This document shows, piece after piece, positions 46,701 through 57,135 of a stretch of DNA of 64,000 nucleotides. The notes under the pieces are model-generated. The model worked only from the letters and a program-made list of their open reading frames with translations, was not told the origin of the DNA and searched no databases. This stretch comes from Mercenaria mercenaria (Eukaryota; Mollusca; Bivalvia; Venerida; Veneridae). Positions within the stretch are counted from its first letter, which is position 1. Each line of letters starts with the position of its first letter. A program made the position numbers and the translations under genes. Where the stretch lies: contig NC_069373.1 of the NCBI RefSeq assembly GCF_021730395.1, forward strand, positions 48,512,501 to 48,576,500, in the 5' to 3' direction.

Positions 46701-49700
46701 CTCGAAGTTCCATTAATCAGATCATAAATATCAGCATTGTATTAATCTTGCCTCTTACAAATTACCGACATTTGTATTGGTCAAGAAGCATCACCAACTG
46801 ACCAGATAAATTCCATATCAGGTTTGTAAATACCCGATATGGATTATCATTGATACATCGGTAGCGTAGTCGAATTGTACCGAGACACGCGCTCGCCTGA
46901 TATGGATTTCCTCGACATCCTTTATATGTTTAGATAGTTTGTCATGATTCCAATATTTCCATAACACTAATAATAGTTTAGATGTTTTATTCTTAGCTCT
47001 TGTGACTAATGTCACAAGTGTTCTTGATTTATTCCCGGCTATTACTTACCACAACTGAATGAGATTTCAAACATGCCATTCCATGAAATTATGCCACTTT
47101 TTATACTCTCACTGTTGTCAGCGATTTAGTATCATGCATCACAGTACCTAAAATCATAATTTAACTACTCCTAAATGAACCTAAATGAAACGACACAAAC
47201 GTATTTGCCAATGGCAAATGACAGAGGTTCCATAACTGTAACTATTATTGTCATGAAATTTTACCCCTTTTTGTATTTAGACATCTTCTCTACGAAAACG
47301 TCTGTTTGCAAGTAGTATCTAAGTGACTACACATCACAACTAAATGAATCATCCCACACTTCTCTACATGAATGACTTCTTACTTTGACTTCTTTCACTT
47401 TGATTCGCTTTGATATTTATCAGTATTTTTTCTTACACTCACTTGACATTTCACCTTAGAAAGTAGCCAACCTTTAGTGATGTCCTCTTGTTGAACTTTT
47501 CTTCTTTTACGACAATCTTCTTTATCTGCTGATTACAAGAAAAAAAACGTCAGAAGAATTCTTATTTGCAAGTTACTGTTATTGCAGTTTGTTTTCTTTT
47601 AAACATATTTTAAATATCACTTGTGTTGTATGCAGGGGATGATTACACAAAACATAGACTTTTCCCGCTTTTATTTTGTCGTGTTATAGGCACCGAATGA
47701 AATATACCAAAAACTGATTTAATTGTCAACCGACACGTTTGATATCTTCCTTTTAAGACATAGACCGAAATATTTTCAATATACACGGAACCAATTTTGT
47801 CATTGTATACAACTTACTCACTTACCCTCTTGATTTGTTTTCTCTTTCAGACACAAGCTAGAATATTTTCATGATACATTTAACTGGTTTGAACTGTCCT
47901 CGGCAATTTTGCTGGTATTTGTCGTCCCTTTGAGATTTACCCACAACAATGTACAGTGGCATGTGTTTGCATTTGGATATATATTTTGGACAATAAGGAT
48001 TTTTAAATTTGCCGCAGTATTTAGGTAACTATATTAATTGTGTGTCTGTATTTTCTAATAAAGTGATAAAGAAAGCGATGTGTCAATGTCCGTGTATTTT
48101 TTTAGCAAGGTCATTCTTAGGATCAAAATAAAAGTCCGTGTACATCAAAGCTGAGACTTATATTTATTTTCGTTGGGTTTTATGTCACACCGAAAAACAT
48201 TTTAGCTTTTTATGGTAGATACAGACCTCTCATTTTAAAAAACGCAGTAAATCCGAGTCTGGTATTGTTTTGCCTGGTTGCCTTATGTGTTTCAAGGGAT
48301 ATTTTGAAAGATTTAATTAATAACTCGGCTACGGAAGCCTTAAAGACTTTGATTTGAAAATAGAAAGAATTTCACTTGAACTTGGCAAGTATGTAAATTG
48401 TACAGCAATTGTATTCTGAAATTTGTTCTAGATAATTACAAAAATATAAGTCTAGACTGTATTATCTATGTCATATTTCAGACAAATTGGAGCGTATACT
48501 CAAATATTGGCCAGAATTATTGCTCATGACTTCATCCAGTTTGGTGTTGTGTTTTTCGTCATCCTGCTTGCCTTTAGTGTGTCATTCTTTCTGTTTCTGA
48601 GGGGTGATAAAGATCTGGATACACATAATGAGACAAGGTAGTATTCCCAACAACTGTTGAATGTTTATACATTCAAAAGTATAAATAAGGATTAAACATT
48701 TTATTAAAAAGGGCTTAGCCTCTATAACCTTTGGTTGCCAACATGCATAATTGCCATAATAGATAACGACCCAAATATGATTTGCTCTGTCAAACTAGTA
48801 TAAAATGTAAATTAGCTGCTTTCCAATACACTTAAATGATAAAAGATGAATTGGTTTACGGCGGTGGAATGTAAGAACACAGTACAGTAGAAGAATATGT
48901 TTATGAAATATATGAGCCGCACCATGAGAAAACCAAAATAGTGCGTTTGCGACAAGCATGGATCCAGACCAGCCTGCGCATCCGGGCAGTCTGGTCAGAA
49001 TCCATGCTGTTCGCTAACGGTTTCTCCAGTTGCAATCGGCTTTGAAAGCGAACAGCATGAATCCTGACCAGACAGCGCGAATACGCAGGCTGGTCTGGAT
49101 CCATGCTGGTCGCAAACGCACTATGTTGGTTTTGTCATGACACGGCTCTTATCCAGCTACTCACATGTCACCCATACAAAACGATTGTAAGATATGGTGA
49201 TATCGCTAATGTGACATAAACGTTACAAAATCAGTAGTTTAGGAGTTTATGTCTTAAATTAATTTCAGCACTTTCTGGGGAATATTGTTTGTTGGCATTC
49301 GGTCGTTGACAGAAGCTCAACCCGTGGTTGATTACACTGGAGACGACGGATATGGGTAGGTTTATTCTGGATATAGTTTGTTCCGTTTGCATGTATTGTT
49401 TTGTCATTATATGCTTTGTGTCAAATACCTGCGATTTTATATAAAATTATTTCAGCTGTTCTACTTTCATGGTGAATTTCACTTGAAAAAATCGGCATTT
49501 AAATGGACACATTACATGTACAACTCTTAAATCAATAATGAAATTTCAACAATTTTAAAAATTGTCAAATTTCTGCACTTTAAAGAAGTATTTAAATTAC
49601 AACATCATCTTTTCAATTAACTGAACTTTAAATAATAACTCAATACACATATTACAACACTTTAAAGAAGATTTTTACTTATTTATGCACTTTAGGTAAG

Positions 49701-51986
49701 TACTCAAATTATTGCGCTTTAGATAAGTACTCAAATTGCAGGACTGAATAAATACTCAATAAGTGCTCAAATTACTGCACTTTGAATATGTACTCAAACT
49801 GCTGCACTTCAGATAAGTACTAAAATTACTACACTTTAAATGAATGATCAAACTAAAATACTTTATATAAGTACTCAAAGTACGGAACATTTAAAAAGTA
49901 ATCAATACCGTACTATTATGATTTGTTTTAATTGTGGGCGTCATAATAGAGCAGTTATTTGCTCTGTGTGTCTCGAAGACCCTTTCACATTATTATTTTA
50001 TTTTACAGGAAAATCAGCGTTATATTTATGTTATGTTTCCTGTTCACGTGTATCGTCATCCTCCTCAACATCCTCATTGCACAGTTGACTGATACATATC
50101 AGAAGGTCCAGCAGGATGCTCAAAGAGGATTAGAAGTCAACAGAGCATGGATTGTTGCCAGGGTTGAGTTAAACACTTTCTTCTTTGGAAAGGTGAGTGT
50201 TAGGCGTTTGTCTGTGACTGAGGTAACGAAAGCTTGTTGGCTGGCGCTTACGCGAGTTATGTTTATTTTCTCTCTTTTCTCTTCAAAGTTTAAAGTATGT
50301 CATATCAAATTGAGTTTATATTATGTGTACCTTTTGTTCCACTCAAAAACCTATCAGCTTCCCAGAATTAATATTTACAAGACCGTAGACGTTTCTTTAA
50401 TCACTTCTAAAGGTTGTGTACAACGCTGCATGCAATTGTAATATTCAGATATTTATGTCTACTGTACCATCATATATAGTAAGTACATAATCCTTTTCAA
50501 TAGAAATGTCTAAATACATAAAGCAAAACTGATCATAGAGGTAATGACTATAAAATAACGATACAAAAAGTTTTACCAATCATTATTTCTTTAACAATGA
50601 TTTATATTACAGTTAGAGGTAACTCTTTATACTCAAAAGCTTTACTACATTTTAAACATGATTCTCAGCTTGAAGGAACCGCTGTCACGTCACAGACAGG
50701 GAATATAAAGTGCCGTTAACTGTTTGGCGATCGGATTTACCGCTAGAAAAAAACACTTAAAAATCGATAATAGTTGAGAGGGATTGTTTTCTCCTTTAGT
50801 GACTTTTAACATATTTTCATAAGGTCTATGATTAAACTTTTAGCGAAGCGTTATACACCACTTTAAGGGGATGGTAAGGAATGAGCACAATGTCATAGGT
50901 GGTGCAGTGTCAGCTTTTACCGCATTCCAGATAACCCTAAGGTCAATATCACATTCATATTAGTCTGTCATGGGGGCAGTACTTTAATTATTCATTTTTT
51001 CTCATTAAAGTAGCCTTAACAGGTACTGTGAAATGTTTACGTGATATCGTTTGGTTTTATTTTTTTTCGAAATCCAAAGTCAGTGTTCCCTACTTACCAC
51101 TGGTTTTAGTTCATTGTTTTATATAATTTAAGAACTTTAGAAGATTTCACTACAAGGCGTATGAAGATATCGAAAATTTAAAAGATGTGCTTACAAAATG
51201 GGAATCTCCACCGCTTAATGAAATGAACAAGTATGTCAAAGACATCTGGGACACCTTAGATAACCACAAAATGAACCTCCTTACCATTCAACATAGGTTG
51301 GTTCGTCAGGAAAATACTTTGCGAAATATGCAGTAAGTTTAACGTTTAAACTGTTTTTTGTAAAAACTAAATTGGTTTGCAATATGTCGCCTTGTATATA
51401 TAGTTATACTTTCATCCAAAATTGTGATATGAAATACAATCTATACAGTAGTTTTGTATCCTTAATAAAAGCTTCTGGAGTGTTTCAAAATTTCTTGAAA
51501 AGCAATAATTTTTATTTGTATGGTAACTAGCCTAAAATGTATGATTTTTCTCAAAATAGTATTTTCTGTTATGATAAAAAGACATATGCCTTTTTACAAA
51601 AAAGCAGGTTGCTATATTACGAGTGTATTATGGTTATTAATATTACATTGTATTTTACATCATACTTAGATTTAGTTATACAGTCATGTACACCGGAGTT
51701 TTCGTATTCTTCATAAGAAAATACTTTTAAACATTTCCATTACAGAGATCAGTTAAGTTGCGTGGTTGCTATGCTCAAAGCGAGTTCCTCTGATCCATCA
51801 GACACAGATCTACCATCATCTCAGACACCGAAATTCTGCCGAAGTGATACAGAACAAAATGGATACATTCGAACTAATGACACAACTAATGCTAGTACAA
51901 GAAGAAAACATTTACATAAAGAAAAAAGCATTGCACTTGACGACGTTCAGGCTGTAAACGGTATAAACAAAGACACTAGTGTATGA
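40730..51986 (+). CDS. TRP-superfamily six-transmembrane cation channel with ankyrin repeats, 15 exons
   Basis: Exons: 40730-40880, 41593-41687, 42435-42575, 42969-43074, 43657-43795, 44481-44565, 45156-45329, 46067-46140, 46424-46606, 47851-48024, 48482-48637, 49269-49355, 50009-50192, 51133-51332 and 51746-51986. All borders are GT/AG, the phases agree throughout, and the sum is 2190 bases: 729 residues plus TGA. Layout: hydrophilic N-terminus 1-130, ankyrin-like part about 130-240, linker with MQ-KTILSILDCLIE to 320, S1 about 324, S2 357, S3 393, S4 418, S5 455, pore loop 494-515 (GIRSLTEAQPVVDY), S6 523-552 (LLNILIAQLTDTY), a basic and acidic helix, and a Ser/Thr-rich C-tail. Known for the family: plasma-membrane non-selective cation channels for chemical, thermal or mechanical signals. 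Subfamily unsettled (TRPA-like or lineage-specific). At 729 residues it is far shorter than TRPA1. A poly(A) signal AATAAA lies at 52204. Confidence 0.88.
42435..43795 (+). other. Ankyrin-repeat exons 3-5 of the channel gene
   Basis: Exon 3 gives residues 83-129 (DVLVRQKGGVDKALLYVI). Exon 4 gives NNLINRGAS and KTPLHHAVTRNF, the TPLHxA signature of an ankyrin helix pair. Exon 5 gives VTKLLDNDALPQARDKNG, then LPLKIAMDNKNYDMCALLL, a second repeat. Only two repeats are clear, compared with the long ankyrin stacks of TRPA1. Introns 3 to 5 fall between or within the repeats in phases 0, 1 and 2. Confidence 0.75.
43330..43590. repeat. Interspersed repeat in channel intron 4
   Basis: The sense frame reads CCVTPTSSQFCYIFWSFGI then LLKPVLGDVGSVAF; the 38.7-kb copy keeps a parallel reading. 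The tail GAACAGACTCAGTCAAACCG occurs in reverse at 12915. It sits about 255 bases after exon 4 and is not needed for the channel, whose exon 4 joins exon 5 in phase. Confidence 0.7.
45733..45855. repeat. Hairpin repeat in channel intron 7
   Basis: GAAATAATATATCTCAT at the left and ATGAGATATATTATTTC at the right are perfect 17-base inverted ends around about 89 bases with a second pairing (AGTGA..TTTGTCG). Small MITE-like element. Confidence 0.6.
46740..46925. mobile_element. Relative of the 334-bp TA-flanked element
   Basis: ATCTTGCCTCTTACAAATTA, ATTGGTCAA.A, AAATTCCATATCAGG and TGATATGGATTTCCTCGACA match bases 6952-7060 and 7219-7243 in order; the long hairpin is missing. In intron 9 of the channel gene. 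Confidence 0.6.
48914..49148. mobile_element. MITE, copy 2 (GAGCCG ends)
   Basis: Inverted ends of about 65 bases: GAGCCGCACCATGAGAAAAC, ATAGTGCGTTTGCGAC.AGCA, TGGATCCAGACCAGCCTGCG, with the reverse at the right end. In intron 11 of the channel gene, about 120 bases before exon 12. Copy 1 is at 30349. Confidence 0.88.
49555..49870. repeat. Degenerate tandem repeat in channel intron 12
   Basis: Units of 25-50 bases built on TGCACTTTAGATAAGTACTC then AAATTAC recur at least eight times between exons 12 and 13. Low-complexity intronic minisatellite. Confidence 0.6.
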
Positions 51987-52675
51987 AAACAAGACTCTAC
52001 AGGTTTAGACGAGAACAGTTTAGTTTGTATTTTTAAGTAGCAACAGGTCTGTTTCTGACCTCGTTGTGTAAGTCATCTATGCTGAATAGTTTCAAAAAGT
52101 TAGATCTATAAAGACCTTTTTATTGTTTGAAATACAGCTTTTTAATCATATCATCGAAATCCCTTTCAGTGAGTCAATTATTTGTAAAGCTTCCAAGAAA
52201 TGTAATAAATAGGAGGTTTTTATACCTTTCTTACTTAGCAAGGTAGCCTAGAAATCTACAATTTAATACTTTTAGTCAAGAAATAAACTTACTTTCAAAA
52301 GTTTGAGATCTGTCAAAGTTCGAGAAAGCTTATGAAATTTGAGCGGAGTTTTAAAATGAAGAAAAGTCAAGTCTTTTGACTATTTATTAAAGTAAATGTG
52401 CTACCAACAAAGTTGGACATGTGCATAATGAATAAATAATTTGTTGATCACTGCATACATGTACTCACTTGTTCGTAAGAATATGCTTACATCAGAATAA
52501 ATTTTTGATGTGCTTGCGTTTAATTTGTTTTTTTTTTGTTTTGCCAAAATGCGATCGAGTGTAGTTAGTAAGTAGATTTTGCAACAGTCTGTATTACGTG
52601 TAGTTTCTTTACTGAAACTGAATAATTTGATTAAACGCCTATTTTTATACAATGATATATTCAATGGCGTTGTAC
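51987..52675. other. 3' flank of the channel gene
   Basis: AT-rich, with AATAAA at 52204 and again near 52283, suitable for the channel's poly(A) site. No further gene seen. Confidence 0.45.
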
Positions 52676-52708
<33 letters not shown>

Positions 52709-54980
52709 GTTATTATAACAATATTAATAATGAAATAATAATAACAGCCGTATTGTAACAAACAGTCATGACCGCACCCCTCCCCTTGAGGTCATTTACC
52801 TCTATTGCCAATGTTTAAATGTAAAACCTTTTACAAAAATTTAAGAACTATCACCTGCTGTTTTTCGCATGATAAGCATTTAAAACAATGCCGCGAAATC
52901 TCTGAAGTACAGTGTCTTAAGATTTTTTTTAAAAGTGTCAAGTGATTTACTTTTGTGTAGTTCTAACGGCAGTTCATTCCAAAGTTTTGGACCAATAGTA
53001 CAGAAACTTCTATCATTGACAATGTTTTGCACTTGTTGTATGGAACAACATAACGACATTCAGAATTTTCAGACGATCGTAAACCTTGTCTACTAGGAAT
53101 ATATTCTGTAAGCAATTCTGTTAAATACAGAGGTGCTCTGCCAGTGTGACAGCTATACATGAAAGAAAGTATCTTGAACTCAATTCTTGCTTTCACCGGC
53201 AACCAATGTAAGTGGTACAATGCTTGTTTAGAACTGTCAAATTTCCTCCTATTAAGGACAAGTTTTGCGCAAATGTTTTGAATACGTTGCATCTTACGCA
53301 CCTCACAGTTAGCTACACCATACAGTATGCCATTGCAATAATCAAGATGTGAAAAACTAGAGACAAAAACTATAAAATCAGTGGCTGTTTTCGTTAAGTA
53401 TTTTCGGATGTTCTTAATTCGTAGGTAATTCAACATGGCTGTACGACATTTGCAATTTGCATGATCTTTAAAGTTCAAGGTTTCGTCAAGAAATGCACCG
53501 AGATATTTAATTGTGCTTTCACGTTTGACATCATCACCAGCAATGTTAATGGAATGTGTAAAACATTTGTTCAATTGAAGTCTGCTACCAAACATAATAA
53601 ATTCAGTTTGGAAGTGTTCATTTTCAGTTTGTTTCTATTCATCCAGTCACTGATTATAACTGCGCACCTTTCAAGGTCTCCGATTGTTTTTGATTCTACG
53701 GAAACAAATGTAGGACGAAAGCTTTTATTTGCTATATGATCACCACCAAAACCGTTGACTGATATGGATTTTGGAATGACATCAAAAAGAGTTCCAGCAT
53801 AGGTGACATACAGCCAAGGACCAAGGCAACTGCCCTGGGGCACACTGCATTCAAGATGGCGGTCTGATGAATATACGCTGTTGATATTAATCTTACAAGT
53901 ACGAGGCCTTAAATAGGAGTCTACCCATTGAAGAGCTGTATCTTAGACGCCATATTGTGCTTTTAGGACATCCAGAAGAATGCCGTGGTCGACAGTGTCA
54001 AATGTCGCACTTAAGTCAATCGCAATAAGGGCCGTGACTTCCTTTTTCTCCATACCACTTAGAAGATCATTGACTAACCGAAGTAGCGCATATTCACAGG
54101 AATGGTATTTCCTGTATGCAGACTGGTTCTTAGGCAAAAGACTGTTTTGATTTACATGTTTGTTTAATCTGTAAAGAGCAGCTTTCTCAATAAGTTTTGA
54201 TAGAAATGATAAATTACTCACAGGACGATAATTGGAAAGTCCTAGTTCAAGACCTGCTTTTCTTACAAGAGGTCTAACAACTGCTTGTTTGTATTTCACA
54301 GAGAAAACACCTTCTTGTAATGAGAGATTCACGAATTTAGTGATACTAGAGAGAAGTTCATCTACATGTGATTTCAGAATACGTGTTGGCAAAATATCTA
54401 ACTTTGAAGGCGTAGTATCCAATTCATTGATGAGATTTTTCACTTCAGCTTGAGTCAATTCAGTAAATTTGTTTAAATTCTGTATATCCTTTACTTGAGG
54501 TTCAAAGTTTTGGTATTCACTGGCCAATGAATTATTAGACACTCCTTGAGACAGTGAGTTTTAAGATTTGGTACAGTTAGCTCAGATACCAATCCATACA
54601 GAGTCTTGGAATCATCTTTAGCATTCTCTATCTTTTCACTGAGTGTGTTTCTCTTTTGACGTTTGATTTCAAAGTTATATTCATTTCTTACTTGTTCATA
54701 CGTCTCAAACTGATCTGTTTTACCATAACGCCTCCATGTACGCTCGGACTTTCTAACTTGTTGCTTTAGATGTTGCAATTTTTTATAGAACCAAGGTTTG
54801 GGTGCTCTCTGAATTGTAGTTTATTTTCTTTTTAGAGAGCGTGCTTATTCAGGACATCCTCTATTTCCGATTCAAACTCTTTCACAAACTTGTCTATATT
54901 CTGTGAATCGACGTTTATTGCACTTAGGTCGTTGGAAAATTCTGATTCGTTCAAATTTTTAAAGTTTAAAGTTTACATTT
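52676..54980 (-). mobile_element. 5'-truncated CR1/jockey-like LINE
   Basis: On the minus strand: a post-endonuclease region (NESEFSNDLSAINVDSQN, then QVRKSERTWRRYGKTD), reverse transcriptase from 54542 (VVRPLVRKAGLELGLSNYRP, SFLSKLIEKAALYRL, AIDLSATFDTVDHGIL), PQGSCLGPWLYVTYAGTLFD, the catalytic region changed to GFGGDH where GFADDH is usual, then STIKYLGAFLDE, SHLDYCNGILYGV and LHWLPVKARIEFK to a stop at 52963. It ends in an (ATT)n tail at 52676-52710. At least four frame breaks plus the active-site change show it is dead. The endonuclease domain is missing. Clade resembles CR1/L2 but is not proved. Confidence 0.88.
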
Positions 54981-55456
54981 TTTCTTTGCAGTACATTGTG
55001 CATGGTTATCGCAATTCTGATTATTGACTTAGAACAATGTTACAAATTTCGCTCCCTTTCCAAATTTATCCCCTATAAAGTAACCTACGGTAAAAAGTAA
55101 CCTCCGGTAAAAGGAAGCAGTTCCAAAGCAAGACCAAAAAATGTTTCTCTCAAATTCAAAGCTGAAAATTCTGAGACAGACTGTTAACATTTAGGATTTG
55201 CTGTGTTATAATAGTTTTGGTACTTTGTATGTGCAATTAGGTTATTAAGTAAAGAACAGGTATAATATTGATCAATTATGAAAATACTATCCGACACTTG
55301 CAGATATTTACCTGTATATGTACCATGTAACGTTTCATTTTGTTATCCATTTAAACAAATTCCGATGACATCTTCCCAGTTCCACTGGTGTTGCTAATGT
55401 TACAAAGTAATAAAAAAGGTCTGAGCTATTCTTGATATAATATAACAAAGTTTAAA
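54981..55456. other. No feature recognised
   Basis: AT-rich spacer upstream of the LINE's truncated 5' end. Confidence 0.35.
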
Positions 55457-55467
55457 GCGTCTCGAAT

Positions 55468-55746
55468 ACTTTGTTTGTTTGGGGTTTAACGCAGTTTTTA
55501 ACAGCATTTCAGTCATGCAACGGCAGGCAGTTAACCTAACCAGAGTTCCTGGATTTTGTACCAGTACAAACCTGCTCTCCGCAAGTAACTACCAACTTCC
55601 CCACATGAATTATCAGAGGTGGAGGACGAATGATTTCAGACACAATGTCTTTTATCAAATCGTCACGGAGAACATACGCTCCGCCCGGGAATCGAACTCG
55701 CGACCAGTAGACCAACGCTCTCCCTACTGAGCTAAGCGGGCTGGCT
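55468..55746 (-). mobile_element. Full-length tRNA-derived SINE with 11-bp target duplication
   Basis: The minus strand begins with a tRNA-like head: GCTTAGCTCAGTAGGGAGAG (A box) and GCGAGTTCGATTCCCGGG (B box). The body holds GACATTGTGTCTGAAATCAT and the tail TGCGTTAAACCCCAAACAAA. GCGTCTCGAAT stands at 55457-55467 and 55747-55757, a perfect target duplication. A head-less copy is at 28337. Confidence 0.93.
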
Positions 55747-55869
55747 GCGTCTCGAATCCACATAAGGAAAAACCTAAGGATTTTATGAGGCATCACGCAG
55801 CAAAATATCGCCAAGGCATTTTTATTTAACGAAAAAAAAACACATTTCGTTCTCATTTAAGAGAATAAA

Positions 55870-55975
55870 ATCTGTAAGGTGATCCTTTGGAAGCGCAGAA
55901 TGCAACAAAACAAAAATATTTGCAGACTCTGGTTGATTGAGTTTGTTAATGACAGGTAACAAACTTTATTCCAAT
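55870..55975. repeat. Interspersed repeat fragment (43.5-kb family)
   Basis: GATCCTTTGGAAGCGCAGAA and GCAGACTCTGGTTGATTGAG follow bases 12925-13000 in order. It starts about 110 bases after the SINE. Confidence 0.6.
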
Positions 55976-57135
55976 GTGATTATACATTAAAACCATGAAG
56001 TGCTGAACTCTAATTTTAATTAAAAGGCTAAAGTGGGAAAAGTTATCAGTGTGTTCGTGTCACAATTTTCGATACAAGTACTCTATGTCATCAAGCATAA
56101 ATGCGAAAAACTATAGCATACATAATAAAGCTGAACTATCCGTGTAAATGAGATGAGCGCTATTTTTTATTTCCACTTATTACTTTTATAAAAAAAACAC
56201 TTTACAACTAACCGGTGTCGGCAAAATTTGTCATTTTTATGCACATGCCTTTACACATTTAATAAATCCGAACTATGGGTATGGTGTGCGAGAAGGGACT
56301 GCTCAGTTAAATATCATAATACAAATAACTTTACCATATGTCCACACAGTGCAAACAAGGAAATAGCAGTATGAGCTCCGTCGGTGGAATGTCGAAATAC
56401 ACATGTAGCATTAAAAGTTTGAAAACGCATGAAAATTTGCGATAGCCATAACGGATTCACGGCCGTAAATAACAGATATCGACACTAACTTGCTAATGTA
56501 AGATATAAAACCTTTCTTATTCAAGAATGATACTTTTAGCTACAGAACGTCACTGAGCTAAAACGAATTGAAAGTGGTTTTACGGCGAAACAACTCAGTA
56601 CAGTTTATATCACGCCAAATATGTCTAAATATTGGTTTCAGATCTCAGTTACATCAAAAAATATGAGGTATGGAATCAAATATTTTATGCCTACTGGAAT
56701 CACAGTAATACAGAAAACAGAACAAAATCTTAGACCCTACATGTCGCCTCTTACCATCATACCAAAGTAAGACAGTGGTACCAATCTTTTCATACCCAAG
56801 TTGTATAAGAAAATCATGGACCAAAGAACGACACTACCTAAAAGTTAAACATAAATTTTCACTAATTTTGAAAAGCTGTAATTAAGAAAGTATTTTGGGA
56901 AGATCTTTTGAAACATTTGCTGCTATGTGTCACATTCATTTCCCGGAAAGATACTGCCGAAGAGAATTACCGGAAAGTACTCTCAAGTTGTGAATGTCGG
57001 AAACAATTTGACCACTACTACTTCATTTTTATTTCTTTGGCACAGTAACCATAAAACATTTGCTACTAAATGATTACCAAATATTATCATCATATTCTGT
57101 AGAATCCGCTTTACATAATTCACTGTTCTCTTTCT
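55976..57135. other. 3' flank of the channel copy, no gene recognised
   Basis: AT-rich; no exon-like block on either strand. Bases 56080-56310 loosely resemble 28080-28320 (ACATGCCTTTACACATTTAA, AGAAGGG.CT), so an old interspersed repeat may be shared. Confidence 0.35.

Larger units (their letters stand above)
46424..50192 (+). other. Channel-core exons 9-13 (S1 to S6)
   Basis: Exon 9 holds S1 (FLYIIGLFCITYSAIVAV) and S2; exon 10 holds S3 (NWFELSSAILLVFVV) and S4 (FWTIRIFKFAAVFR), with few positive charges, as in TRP channels; exon 11 holds S5 (FGVVFFVILLAFSVSFFLFL); exon 12 is the pore loop (TFWGILFVGIRSLTEAQP); exon 13 holds S6 and a QKVQQDAQRGLEVNRAW helix in the position of the TRP domain. 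All junctions 9 to 12 leave two bases, a regular pattern. The selectivity-filter region does not match any vertebrate TRP subfamily I know. Confidence 0.85.
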
